Below, piece by piece: positions 16,295 to 25,248 of a stretch of DNA of 64,000 nt. Location: the NCBI GenBank assembly GCA_018716975.1, contig DVJE01000002.1, forward strand, positions 1-64,000, read 5' to 3'. This DNA is from Candidatus Gallacutalibacter stercoravium. Lineage in GTDB: Bacteria > Bacillota > Clostridia > Oscillospirales > Acutalibacteraceae. The notes below the pieces were generated by a model that did not search any database, was not told the DNA's origin, and worked only from the letters and a program-made list of their open reading frames with translations. Every line of letters starts with the position of its first letter. Positions within the stretch are counted from its first letter, which is position 1. A program made the translations under genes and the position numbers.

Positions 16295-16362
16295 GGCGCG
16301 CCCTGCGCAGTAACCGCTGCGCTAGTCAACAAAAAGCGTCTGGTTGACTGCCACGCCGCGCC
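16295..16362 (+). promoter_or_regulatory. Possible three-way-junction RNA element ahead of hemA
   Basis: GGCGCG (16295-16300) can pair with CGCGCC (16357-16362), enclosing two consecutive perfect hairpins: GCGCAG/CTGCGC (16305-16322) and AGTCAAC/GTTGACT (16324-16349). The gap between cbiK and hemA is otherwise without a gene. The sequence lacks the conserved boxes of a cobalamin riboswitch. The pairing may be real or fortuitous. Confidence 0.3.
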
Positions 16363-16524
16363 CGGGATAAAATGGGGTAAAAGAAATAAACTGTTTCTGC
16401 CGCCGGCATCGCTTAACCTGCGGTTGTTGTTTTTCCGCTATCCAACGCCGGGACGATATTCTTACAATTCCTATTGCTCCAATGTTCAGGCATGCCATAT
16501 GGAAGATAAAAAGAGAGTGAAACC

Positions 16525-17754
16525 ATGAGAATACAGATGACGGGCATTGATCACAACCTGGCCGGGGTGGAAGTGCGGGAACGCTTTTCGTTTACCTCTG
16601 CTGGGGCGGCAAAAGCATTGTTGCGCATTTACAGCCGGGAGGATATCGCCGGCTGCGTGCTGCTGAGCACTTGCAACCGCACGGAGCTTTGGGCCAGCAC
16701 CCTGGGGGATAAACCGGTGGATTTGCTCCCTTTATTATGTGATTGCAAGGATTTGCCCTATCAAGATTATGCGCCCTATTTTGTCCATCGCCAGGGCCAA
16801 GAGGCGGTGCGTTACCTGTTTGAGCTAGCCAGCGGCCTGCGGTCGCGCGTTCTAGGGGAGGATCAAATTCTTACCCAGGTAAAAGAGGCGCTGGCTCAGT
16901 CCAGAGAAGCGCAGTGCTGCGGCAGCGTGCTGGAAGTGCTGTTTCGCAACGCCGTCACCGGCGCCAAAAAGATCAAAGCGGAGCTAAACCTATCCACCGC
17001 CAACGCCTCCGCCGCCGAACTAGCGGTTGCGTGGCTCAAACAGCAAGGGATGCCCCTTGCCGGCAAGCGCTGCTTAGTCATTGGCAACGGTGAAATGGGC
17101 AAGCGTACCGCCGCCGCGTTGCTGGCGCAAGGCGCCGACGTAACGGTTACGGTGCGGCAGTACCACAGCGGCGTGGTGGAGGTGTTGCCCGGGTGCCGCC
17201 GCATCGATTACGGCAAACGCTACACGGTTTTGCCCCAATGCGATCTGGTAGTAAGCGCCACCCGCAGCCCCAATGTCACCCTACGGCGGGACGATGTGGC
17301 CGCCTGCGGCCTTAGCCAGCCCACTGTATTTTTGGATCTTGCCGTGCCGCGGGACATCGATCCCGGTGTGGCCCAGCTGCCTTTGGCCACCTTATACGGC
17401 ATTGATCTGTTTGCCGCCCCGGAATCCCGTGAGCTGCTAAAAGAGCTGCAAAGGGCGCGCATGCTGCTACAGCAGCAGGAGGAAAAGTTTTTGGCTTGGT
17501 ACGAATGCCGGGATCTCATCCCCCGTGTGGATAAGCTGGGGCGTTACCTGGCACAAGAAACTACTGCCCGTGTGGCGGGTGACGCGCAGCGGCTGGGCAT
17601 TACCGAAGAACAACGCGGCGCTTTGACACAGCTGCTGGAAGCCTCTGCAGGCAAGGTGCTGAAAAAGCTCCTTTTTTCCGTAAGGGATGAAGCCGGGGCA
17701 GAGGTTTTGCGCAGCTGCGTTGAGGCTATGGAACAGGTGACGGAACATGAGTAA
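16525..17754 (+). CDS. hemA: Glutamyl-tRNA reductase
   Basis: This 409-residue enzyme makes glutamate-1-semialdehyde from glutamyl-tRNA with NADPH, the first committed step of the C5 route to tetrapyrroles. The catalytic Cys50 is in LLSTCNRTELWA, and LASGLRSRVLGEDQIL is the family signature. The NADPH domain follows (CLVIGNGEMGKR, about 190) and then the dimerisation helices. AGAGAG precedes the ATG. Its end overlaps the next gene by 8 nt, and five more genes follow with 1- to 8-nt overlaps, so this is one tightly coupled operon. Confidence 0.95.
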   Translation: MRIQMTGIDHNLAGVEVRERFSFTSAGAAKALLRIYSREDIAGCVLLSTCNRTELWASTLGDKPVDLLPLLCDCKDLPYQDYAPYFVHRQGQEAVRYLFELASGLRSRVLGEDQILTQVKEALAQSREAQCCGSVLEVLFRNAVTGAKKIKAELNLSTANASAAELAVAWLKQQGMPLAGKRCLVIGNGEMGKRTAAALLAQGADVTVTVRQYHSGVVEVLPGCRRIDYGKRYTVLPQCDLVVSATRSPNVTLRRDDVAACGLSQPTVFLDLAVPRDIDPGVAQLPLATLYGIDLFAAPESRELLKELQRARMLLQQQEEKFLAWYECRDLIPRVDKLGRYLAQETTARVAGDAQRLGITEEQRGALTQLLEASAGKVLKKLLFSVRDEAGAEVLRSCVEAMEQVTEHE

Positions 17755-18187
17755 TAGAAAATTCCCTTTGTTTATTAACTTGCAGGGCAAAGCGGCGCTG
17801 ATATACGGCGGCGGTACGGTAGCCAGCCGCCGGGCGCAGGTGCTGCAAGAATTCGGCGCGGCGGTTACCGTTATCGCTCCCCAGGTGGATCCCGCGCTGG
17901 AGGGCTGCGGCGTTGTTGTCTGTAAAGAGATCTACCGGCCTGGGTTCATGCCGCGCGCCTTTCTGGTGGTGGCCGCCACCGATTCGCCCGCCGTAAACGC
18001 CGCCATCACCCAGGAGGCCCGCGCCATGGGCGCCTGGGCCAACAATGCTTCCAATAGCGGCGACTGTGATTTTTTCTTTCCCGCCGTTGCTCTGGCCGAT
18101 GAAATTACCGTGGGCATTACCGGCAATGGGCATAACCATGCCGCCGTGCGGGATGCGGCCCGGCAAATACGGGAGGTGTTACTGTGA
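17747..18187 (+). CDS. Precorrin-2 dehydrogenase (siroheme synthase N-terminal domain)
   Basis: The 146-residue protein contains the Rossmann motif YGGGTVASRRAQ (about 22-33) and ends soon after, so it is the short form of the Met8p/SirC/CysG-N family. It oxidises precorrin-2 to sirohydrochlorin with NAD. The separate chelatase would be CbiK, encoded upstream. ASNSGDCDFFFPA is the conserved active-site loop, with an Asp available for catalysis. It overlaps hemA and hemC. The short form may lack ferrochelatase activity. Confidence 0.88.
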   Translation: MSNRKFPLFINLQGKAALIYGGGTVASRRAQVLQEFGAAVTVIAPQVDPALEGCGVVVCKEIYRPGFMPRAFLVVAATDSPAVNAAITQEARAMGAWANNASNSGDCDFFFPAVALADEITVGITGNGHNHAAVRDAARQIREVLL

Positions 18188-19077
18188 ACCCTATAGCAAG
18201 AGTAATCCGCATCGGCACCCGCGAAAGCGCCCTAGCGGTGGTGCAGGCCCGCCTGGTGGCCGACTATCTGCGGCACAACTGCCCCGGCATCCAAGCGGAG
18301 CTGGTTACCATGAAAACCACCGGCGACAAAATATTGAATAAGCCCCTGCAAGCCGTGGGAGGCAAGGGGCTGTTTGTGAAAGAGCTGGATAAAGCCCTGC
18401 TGGAGGGACGCACCGATCTATCGGTGCACAGTTTAAAAGATTTGCCCATGGAACTCCCCCAGGCTTTGCCCATTATTGGCTACTCCCGCCGGGAGGATCC
18501 CCGCGACGCTTTGGTTTTGCCTCAGGGCGTAAGCCATTGGAACGGGGAAGGCATTGTGGGCTGCGCCAGCCCCCGACGCATTGCGCAGTTGAAACGCCTG
18601 TATCCCAAGGCGCGCACCGCTTTGATACGCGGCAATGTGCACACCCGGCTGCAAAAGCTAGACAGCGGCCAGTATTCTGCCACCATTTTGGCGGCGGCAG
18701 GGCTCCGCCGCTTGGGGCTGGAACAGCGTATTTACCGTTATTTTTCCACAGAGGAAATGATTCCCGCGGCGGGGCAGGGCATTCTGGCAGTGCAGGGCCG
18801 GCAGGGGGAGGATTATAGCTGCCTGCAGGGGTTTTTTGATGCGGATGCCGCCGCCTGCGCCTTGGCGGAGCGCACCTTTGTGCGCGTGCTGGATGGCGGA
18901 TGTTCTTCTCCCATCGCCGCATATGCCGAAATACAGGCGGGGCATATGCGTCTAAAAGGGCTGTTTTGCCATCCAGACGGTTCGGGCTATTGGACAGGGG
19001 AGATAGAAGGGCCAGCCAGCCATGCCCAATCACTGGCCCAATCGCTGGCCCAGCGCGCTAAGGAGGAACAAAAATGA
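18184..19077 (+). CDS. hemC: Porphobilinogen deaminase (hydroxymethylbilane synthase)
   Basis: The 297-residue enzyme joins four porphobilinogens into hydroxymethylbilane. GTRESALAVVQA near the N-terminus, the DLSVHSLKDLP segment with the conserved active-site Asp, and the dipyrromethane-attaching Cys in LDGGCSSPIAAYA (about 240) are all present. It starts with GTG overlapping the previous stop (GTGA) behind GGGAGG, and its own stop overlaps the next ATG. Confidence 0.95.
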   Translation: MNPIARVIRIGTRESALAVVQARLVADYLRHNCPGIQAELVTMKTTGDKILNKPLQAVGGKGLFVKELDKALLEGRTDLSVHSLKDLPMELPQALPIIGYSRREDPRDALVLPQGVSHWNGEGIVGCASPRRIAQLKRLYPKARTALIRGNVHTRLQKLDSGQYSATILAAAGLRRLGLEQRIYRYFSTEEMIPAAGQGILAVQGRQGEDYSCLQGFFDADAAACALAERTFVRVLDGGCSSPIAAYAEIQAGHMRLKGLFCHPDGSGYWTGEIEGPASHAQSLAQSLAQRAKEEQK

Positions 19078-20630
19078 CAGCTAGTGCGCACATTACAGGC
19101 AAGGTTTGGCTGGTGGGCGCCGGGCCCGGCGACGCGGGGCTGCTCACCGTGAAAGGAAAGGCCGTGCTGGACGCGGCCCAGGTGGTGGTTTACGACGCAT
19201 TGGTGAGCCCGGAGCTGTTATCTCAATTGCCCAGCGGCGCCGAAAAAATCAATGTGGGAAAAAGAGCCGGGCGCCACACTATGCCCCAAGAGGAGATTAG
19301 CCGTTTACTACTGAACAAAGCCCAAGAGGGCAAGCGCGTGGTGCGGCTGAAAGGGGGCGACCCCTTTCTGTTCGGCCGGGGCGGCGAAGAGTTGGCGCTG
19401 CTTACGCAGCACGGCGTGCCCTATGAGGTGGTGCCCGGGGTGACCTCTGCGTTGGCGGTGCCCGCCTATTGCGGCATACCGGTCACTCACCGGGACTATA
19501 GCTCTTCGGTGCATATTATCACCGGACACAAAAAAGAGGGGCAGCCGTTGGCGCTGCCCTACCAAGCGCTGGCCCAAACAGGGGGCACGCTGGTATTCCT
19601 TATGAGCATGACGGCCCTGCCGGAAATTTGCACCGGTTTGATAAAAGCTGGCATGGATCCCGCTACGCCGGCGGCGGTGCTGGAAAAAGGCACCACCGCC
19701 GATCAGCAGGCGCTGGTGTGTGATTTGGCAAACTTGCCCCCTCTGGCAGCAGAGCGGCAAATGGGCGCGCCCGCTGTAATTGTTGTGGGCCAGGTGTGCG
19801 CCCTGGGCCAAACGCTGGCCTGGCGGGAAAAGCTGCCCCTTTTTGGCTGCCGGGCAGTGATCACCCGGCCGGAAGACAGCGCCGGCACCCTGTGCGAAAG
19901 GCTGCGCCAGCTGGGTGCCGAGGTGCTGCAAGCGCCCGCCATCTGCACCCAGGCGTTGGCAGAAAGTCCTGCGCAAAAGGCCGCCATCGATCAGCTGGAG
20001 TGTTTTCATTGGCTTGTGTTTACCAGCCCCAAAGGGGTGGATCTGTTTTTTGGGGCGCTTTTGGAGCATAAAAAAGACAGCCGCGCCCTGGCGCATGCGC
20101 GTATAGCCGCCGTAGGGCGCGCCACCGAGGCCCGCCTGCGTGAGAAAGGGCTGCTTGCCGACCTGGCGCCGCAAACGCACGACGGGGAACACTTGGCCCA
20201 GGAGCTTTCCGCACAACTGCGGCCGGGAGACCGGGTACTGCTGCCCCGCGCCCGCGCGGGATCGCCCCAGTTGCCCCGGCTGCTGCGCGAGCGCTTGCAG
20301 GCTCTGTCGCCTCTTGCCGATGTAAGCTGTCAGGTGCAAGAGCTCCCCTTATACGACACGGTAAACGCACCCCCAGGCGCTGTGGATTGGGCAAAGCTGT
20401 TTGAAGATCATCCCGGCACGCTGGCGGTGTTTGCCAGCGCTTCCGCCGTGCGCGGTTTTGCCCAAGCGGCGCAGGGGCTGGCGTTTGACCAAGTGATCGC
20501 CCTGTGCATCGGCCAGCAGACTGCCCGGCAGGCAACTGCGCTGGGCATGCGCGCCCATGTGGCGCAGGAGGCCACCATAGACGCCCTTGTAGATTTGGTA
20601 TGCAAGGTATACAAAGGAGAAGTGCAATGA
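19074..20630 (+). CDS. cobA-hemD: Uroporphyrinogen-III C-methyltransferase / uroporphyrinogen-III synthase fusion
   Basis: The 518-residue protein is the clostridial fusion of two enzymes. Residues about 1-250 are the SAM-dependent methyltransferase that makes precorrin-2, with VGAGPGDAGLLTVKG, VRLKGGDPFLFGRGGEE and GVPYEVVPGVTSA. Residues about 255-518 are the HemD half, recognised by the CRAVITRPEDSAGTLCERL start and the FTSPKGVDLFF segment. The fusion channels hydroxymethylbilane towards precorrin-2. AGGAGG precedes the ATG. The stop overlaps hemB by 4 nt. Confidence 0.93.
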   Translation: MTASAHITGKVWLVGAGPGDAGLLTVKGKAVLDAAQVVVYDALVSPELLSQLPSGAEKINVGKRAGRHTMPQEEISRLLLNKAQEGKRVVRLKGGDPFLFGRGGEELALLTQHGVPYEVVPGVTSALAVPAYCGIPVTHRDYSSSVHIITGHKKEGQPLALPYQALAQTGGTLVFLMSMTALPEICTGLIKAGMDPATPAAVLEKGTTADQQALVCDLANLPPLAAERQMGAPAVIVVGQVCALGQTLAWREKLPLFGCRAVITRPEDSAGTLCERLRQLGAEVLQAPAICTQALAESPAQKAAIDQLECFHWLVFTSPKGVDLFFGALLEHKKDSRALAHARIAAVGRATEARLREKGLLADLAPQTHDGEHLAQELSAQLRPGDRVLLPRARAGSPQLPRLLRERLQALSPLADVSCQVQELPLYDTVNAPPGAVDWAKLFEDHPGTLAVFASASAVRGFAQAAQGLAFDQVIALCIGQQTARQATALGMRAHVAQEATIDALVDLVCKVYKGEVQ

Positions 20631-21610
20631 ATTTGATACAAAGGCCCCGCAGGCTGCGAAATAGTGAAAGCCTGCGCAAAATGGTGCGGGAAACCAGGAT
20701 GGATCCCGCATCCCTTATCTACCCTGCTTTTGTGGCGGAAGGGCTAACCCAAAAACAGGAGATCCCCTCTATGCCCGGCCAGTACCGCCACACAACCGAT
20801 AGCCTGCTGCACCTGGCAGAGGAGCTGCTCAAAGCCGGGGTGGATAAAATGATGCTGTTTGGCATCCCCTCCTGTAAGGATGAGCTGGGCAGCCAGGCCT
20901 ACGCCCAAAACGGCGTGGTACAACAGGCCATGCGGGCGCTTAAGCAACGACTGCCCCAGTTGTATCTCATCGGCGACGTATGCATGTGCGAATATACCTC
21001 TCACGGCCACTGCGGCATTTTAAAGGGGCAGCAGGTGGATAACGACGCTACCCTGGCCTATTTGGCTCAAATTGCCGTCAGCCAAGTGCAAGCGGGGGCC
21101 GATATGGTTGCTCCATCGGATATGATGGACGGCCGTGTAGCGGCCATCCGTTCAGCGCTGGATGCCCACGGTTATGCGGATACGCCTATTTTATCCTATG
21201 CGGTCAAATACGCTTCCTCCTTTTACGGACCCTTCCGTCAGGCGGCGGATTCCGCCCCGGCTTTCGGCGATCGCCGGGGATATCAAATGGATTACCACAA
21301 CGCCCGCGAGGGGGTAAAAGAAGCCCTGCTGGATATCGAGGAGGGGGCCGACATTGTCATGGTCAAGCCCGCCATGGCTTACGGCGACGTTATTGCCCGG
21401 GTAAAGCAGGCGGTCAATGTGCCAGTGGCGGCTTACAGCGTCAGCGGCGAATATTCTATGGTCAAGGCAGCTGCCATGGCGGGGGATATCGACGAGTCGG
21501 GCATCGTGTGCGAAATGGCGGCTGCGGCCTTTCGCGCCGGCAGCGATATATACCTGAGCTATTTTGCCAAAGAGCTTGCGGGTTATATGCAAGAAGGGAG
21601 AATCGGCTGA
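20627..21610 (+). CDS. hemB: Delta-aminolevulinic acid dehydratase (porphobilinogen synthase)
   Basis: The true start is the ATG at 20627, which overlaps the previous TGA and follows AAAGGAGA; the product is 327 residues. It condenses two aminolevulinates to porphobilinogen. The two catalytic lysines are in SYAVKYASSFYGPFR and MVKPAMAYGD. The metal-binding cysteines of the zinc-type enzyme are in DVCMCEYTSHGHCG. It lies in the tetrapyrrole operon, overlapping hemL by 1 nt. Confidence 0.95.
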   Translation: MNLIQRPRRLRNSESLRKMVRETRMDPASLIYPAFVAEGLTQKQEIPSMPGQYRHTTDSLLHLAEELLKAGVDKMMLFGIPSCKDELGSQAYAQNGVVQQAMRALKQRLPQLYLIGDVCMCEYTSHGHCGILKGQQVDNDATLAYLAQIAVSQVQAGADMVAPSDMMDGRVAAIRSALDAHGYADTPILSYAVKYASSFYGPFRQAADSAPAFGDRRGYQMDYHNAREGVKEALLDIEEGADIVMVKPAMAYGDVIARVKQAVNVPVAAYSVSGEYSMVKAAAMAGDIDESGIVCEMAAAAFRAGSDIYLSYFAKELAGYMQEGRIG

Positions 21611-22920
21611 TGCACATGATGTACAATACAAGCGTGTCAGAGCAACTGTTTGCTGAGGCCCAGCAATATATCCCCGGCGGTGTTAACAGCCCGGTGCGGG
21701 CCTTTTCCTCCATCGGAGGCAATCCTCCGTTTATCCGGCAGGCCAACGGGCCTTATTTGACCGATGAAGACGGCAACCGCTATATTGATTACGTTTGTTC
21801 TTGGGGGCCCATGATCCTGGGCCACAACCGGCCGGAAGTCCGCGAGGCCGTGGCACAGGCCTGCGCGCGCGGGTTAAGCTACGGCGCCGCCACCCGGGCC
21901 GAAGTGGAAATGGCCCGGCTGGTTTGTTCTTTGGTGCCCGGCGTGGAGTTGGTGCGCATGGTCAACTCCGGCACCGAGGCGGTTATGAGCGCGATTCGGG
22001 CGGCCAGAGGTTACACCGGCCGGGATAAAATTATCAAATTTAACGGCTGCTACCACGGCCACAGCGACTGCCTGCTGGTGCAAGCGGGTTCCGGCGTGAT
22101 GACCGCCGGGCGGCCGGGCAGCGACGGGGTTCCCGCCGGTTGCACAGCGGATACCCTAACGGCCACTTACAACGATCTAGTTGGGGTAAAGGCCCTGTTT
22201 GACGCCAACCCCGGCCAAATCGCCTGCATTGTGGTGGAACCAGTGGCGGCCAACATGGGCGTTGTGCCGCCGCAGCCCGGCTTTTTGCAGGGGTTGCGCC
22301 GGCTTTGCGACGAAGCAGGCAGTGTGCTCATTTTTGATGAGGTTATCACAGGCTTTCGCCTTTCTCCCAGCGGCGCGGCGGGTTACTATAAGGTGCAGCC
22401 GGATCTGTTCACCTTTGGCAAAATCATCGGCGCGGGTATGCCGGTGGGCGCATATGGCGGCCGGAGGGATATCATGAGCGTGGTCGCCCCATTGGGCGGC
22501 GTGTACCAGGCGGGCACCCTCAGCGGCAACCCGGTGGCCATGGCGGCTGGCCTGGCCCAGCTTACTTTACTGCGGGAAAATCCGCAGTGGTATAGCGAGC
22601 TTAACGCCACAGCCGACGGATTCTTTACCGAAATCCAGTCGATCCTGCGTGAGCGGGGGCTGGCCTACCCGGTGAACCACGTGGGCAGCCTGGGGTGCAT
22701 CTTCTTTACACAGCAGCCGGTGGTCAATTATGAAGACGCCAAAACGGCAGATACCCGGGCCTTTGCCAGCTACTGCAAGTATATGTTAGCCAACGGTGTT
22801 TACTGTGCGCCCAGCCAATTTGAGGCCATGTTCCTTTCCACTGCCCATACCAACGCCGAACTGGATAGAACGTTGGAGATTATGCGCAATTATTTTAAAA
22901 GGGGCAGCGTTAACCGATAA
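21610..22920 (+). CDS. hemL: Glutamate-1-semialdehyde 2,1-aminomutase
   Basis: The ATG at 21610 shares its first base with the hemB stop codon and follows GGGAG by 9 nt, giving 436 residues. It is a PLP enzyme of aminotransferase class III that turns glutamate-1-semialdehyde into 5-aminolevulinate. Motifs are PGGVNSPVRAF at the N-terminus, NSGTEAVMSAIRAAR, NGCYHGHSD and the PLP lysine in TFGKIIGAGMPVGAYGG. It is the last gene of the operon; a terminator follows. With it the operon has every step from glutamyl-tRNA to precorrin-2. Confidence 0.95.
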   Translation: MHMMYNTSVSEQLFAEAQQYIPGGVNSPVRAFSSIGGNPPFIRQANGPYLTDEDGNRYIDYVCSWGPMILGHNRPEVREAVAQACARGLSYGAATRAEVEMARLVCSLVPGVELVRMVNSGTEAVMSAIRAARGYTGRDKIIKFNGCYHGHSDCLLVQAGSGVMTAGRPGSDGVPAGCTADTLTATYNDLVGVKALFDANPGQIACIVVEPVAANMGVVPPQPGFLQGLRRLCDEAGSVLIFDEVITGFRLSPSGAAGYYKVQPDLFTFGKIIGAGMPVGAYGGRRDIMSVVAPLGGVYQAGTLSGNPVAMAAGLAQLTLLRENPQWYSELNATADGFFTEIQSILRERGLAYPVNHVGSLGCIFFTQQPVVNYEDAKTADTRAFASYCKYMLANGVYCAPSQFEAMFLSTAHTNAELDRTLEIMRNYFKRGSVNR

Positions 22921-22973
22921 ATCAGCCCATTTTGCCAGTTGGCATATTTCAAATGAAACAGCGCCTTAAACAG

Positions 22974-23018
22974 CGCCGCCTTGTTCCCTTTATAGAGGGA
23001 ACAAGGCGGCATTTTATT
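22974..23018 (+). terminator. Terminator of the tetrapyrrole operon
   Basis: Arms GCCGCCTTGTTCCCT and AGGGAACAAGGCGGC with a short loop, followed by ATTTTATTTG. Confidence 0.9.
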
Positions 23019-23108
23019 TGTATCATTTTGTAAAAAGCTTATCAGGCGCTAAAAAGACAAGTTCCCCCATAAGGGGCGCCAAAAAGGTGGACGGAGCCTG
23101 TTTTTGAA

Positions 23109-23726
23109 TCACTTTCCTATCTTTTTGCTATACAAAAAGCATTGTAGCGCCACTTTCTTTTTTCCCAGATCCAACAGGATATCTTTTTCCCCGGCGCGTT
23201 CAAAACCTCGATGCTCATAAAACTGGTATGTACAGGCGTTATCGGTATACAGATATACCTTTTTGCCCGCTTCCCGGCGCTCGAATTCTTGAAGTAAAAA
23301 GCTCCCGATCCCCTTCACCGCACTATCTGGATCGGCGGCAAGAAATAAAATTTCACCATCCGGCACATGGTGTTTGCAGTATTGCGCAAACATTTCTTCG
23401 TTGGCTTTTTCATATGCACCGGCGCTACCCTTGGCAAAGCATTTTTGCAAAAGCCTAAAGAGCTTCACATAAATGGTTTTGCCAAAGGAGCGGCAGCGCT
23501 TTTGCTCCCCCTTTATTGCAGCCAGCAACACGCCTGCAAATTTGTTATCCGCATAAGCGGCGATCATTTGCGTGGCATGCGTCATTTCTAAATACCAGAA
23601 GTACCTTCCATATGCCCTTAATAAAAATGAATTGTCAAAATACCAATCAAAATGCATACCTTGAATGGCAAACTGTATCGCCTTTTTAACGTCTCTTTTT
23701 TCTAATTCTCTAATCTGTAATTTCAT
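23109..23726 (-). CDS. GNAT family N-acetyltransferase
   Basis: The 205-residue product has the GNAT fold signs in its second half: the strand EILFLAADPDSAVKGIGSFLLQEF, with KGIGSFLL as the acetyl-CoA loop, and the C-terminal YTDNACTYQFYEHRGFERAGE segment. The N-terminal part (about 1-100) carries many aromatic residues (HFDWYFDN, RYFWYLEM), which would shape the acceptor site. The acceptor is unknown. It stands alone on the minus strand, converging on the hem operon. Confidence 0.85.
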   Translation of the reverse strand: MKLQIRELEKRDVKKAIQFAIQGMHFDWYFDNSFLLRAYGRYFWYLEMTHATQMIAAYADNKFAGVLLAAIKGEQKRCRSFGKTIYVKLFRLLQKCFAKGSAGAYEKANEEMFAQYCKHHVPDGEILFLAADPDSAVKGIGSFLLQEFERREAGKKVYLYTDNACTYQFYEHRGFERAGEKDILLDLGKKKVALQCFLYSKKIGK

Positions 23727-23852
23727 AACCGAATCCCAGCTTTTACTTTTTAGAAAAATAGGAAAGCGGGTAAGGAAACCGGAACTTCCTTGCCCGCTAT
23801 GGTGGTTATTGATTAAAGCAGATATGCGAAATCCGTTACCACTCCCGGCTTC

Positions 23853-25082
23853 TTAGAACAGATCCATGATATAGCAGGGCTTGCGGTAAAACACCTGCTT
23901 CAGCGGCGCGCCCGCATGGTGCACCTGCACCCGGGGCATCCAGGGAATATCCTCCGCACCCCGTGCGCCGGCAATGAGGGCGGAAAAGTCGTTAACCGTC
24001 ATGGTGACATCGGGCTCTTCTTGGGTTGCTTCCACCCGGTTGGCCTCACCCGGCGCGAAGTGCACGCGCCAAACTCCGTCGTTTTGGGGCAACGTGGCAT
24101 CCGTTATGCGCATGCACAGCGTGCCGCTGCCTTTGCACCGGCAGGATGACAAAACCTTTTGCACATTGACCGCCCGTATCATCGTGTTAAAAAACAGCTG
24201 GCAGTGAGCGGTATTGTTTTCTCCCACCATAGAAGCCAGAGGAATAGCGCCCGGCACGGTAAAGCGGATCTTTTGATAATAAGCGGGGAAGGCGGTTTTA
24301 ATAAAATAGAACAGCCCCTGCAGCGCCCGGGCATCCAAAAACAGCAGGCCGTTGCGCATGGGGAAGTCGTTGGTGCAGTCCATTACAGCCCCTTCTGCCT
24401 CCTGCTTTTTGTGGCAGATCAAAAAGCTGCGGGCCTTGCCTGTTTCATCCCGCCACACAAAGATGTAGCGCTGCTGGTTGATGAGATTTTCCTTTTCCAG
24501 TTCCTCTTCAAAAACAGCACGGTGGGCGGCCAGGTTGTAATCCCGGTAAAACTCCCGGTAAATATCCAACAGCGGCTGGGTGCTGTCGCCCGGCAGAAGC
24601 TGCTCCACCGTGCCGCCTACGTCTTGCCCGGGCAAATCGCTGAGCGGCAGGGTCCACCGGTAAGCCTGCGCTCCCACCTCATAGCCGAACTTGCGGTAGT
24701 ATTGGGTGCTGAAGGGATACAAAAATGAAAAGGCAAAGCCTTTTTCATACATATCTTGAAGCGCCGCTGTTATGGTGGCACGAATAGCCCCGTTTCTGCG
24801 GTATTGGGGCAAAGAAGCCACACCGCCAACGCCGCCCATGAAAACTTCTCCGCCGTCAAAATGGCAGCTGTATTGCCGGATGTTCATGCACCCATATAGC
24901 ACCGATTCATCATCCGAAAAAGATCCCCACATCCAGGTGTCGGCCCTTTGGGGCGCCCCTTGTTCGGCCTGCTTTTCAGCCTCTTCTTTCTCTTTTTGGT
25001 AATCGCAATTGCCTTCAAAGGCCACCGCCTGCACCAGATGGGCCCGGTAGTGCTCTTGGGGAGTTAACTTGCGCACCAGCAT
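23853..25082 (-). CDS. Eis-like GNAT acetyltransferase with SCP2-type C-terminal domain
   Basis: At 409 residues this matches the Eis (enhanced intracellular survival) family. The first GNAT domain (about 1-150) has the acetyl-CoA motif YRRNGAIRATI and the Tyr/Phe-rich FLYPFSTQYYRKFGYE. A second, degenerate GNAT domain follows. An SCP2-like domain (about 300-405) ends in MDLF, which fits the family rule that the C-terminal carboxylate takes part in catalysis. Eis enzymes acetylate amines such as aminoglycosides and polyamines; activity on drugs is not implied here. GAAAGGAGG precedes the ATG. A possible promoter (TTGCTT-N18-TAAGAT) lies about 70 nt upstream. Confidence 0.85.
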   Translation of the reverse strand: MLVRKLTPQEHYRAHLVQAVAFEGNCDYQKEKEEAEKQAEQGAPQRADTWMWGSFSDDESVLYGCMNIRQYSCHFDGGEVFMGGVGGVASLPQYRRNGAIRATITAALQDMYEKGFAFSFLYPFSTQYYRKFGYEVGAQAYRWTLPLSDLPGQDVGGTVEQLLPGDSTQPLLDIYREFYRDYNLAAHRAVFEEELEKENLINQQRYIFVWRDETGKARSFLICHKKQEAEGAVMDCTNDFPMRNGLLFLDARALQGLFYFIKTAFPAYYQKIRFTVPGAIPLASMVGENNTAHCQLFFNTMIRAVNVQKVLSSCRCKGSGTLCMRITDATLPQNDGVWRVHFAPGEANRVEATQEEPDVTMTVNDFSALIAGARGAEDIPWMPRVQVHHAGAPLKQVFYRKPCYIMDLF

Positions 25083-25248
25083 AAAATTCCTCCTTTCACC
25101 CCGGCCCGGCCGGGGAACGAATCATCTATCGTTACCCATCCATCTTACCATAGCAGGCGGTATAAAAGCAATCGGCGGCGGGTGATATCAACACAAGTCC
25201 CGCCGCGTCAAAGTTGCAACAAGCCCTGCACGTTCTTTTTCAGTGCCG

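Noticed and set aside
15199-16524. Cobalamin riboswitch ahead of cbiK or hemA
   Set aside because: The conserved boxes of the class are not present in either gap; only generic hairpins were found.
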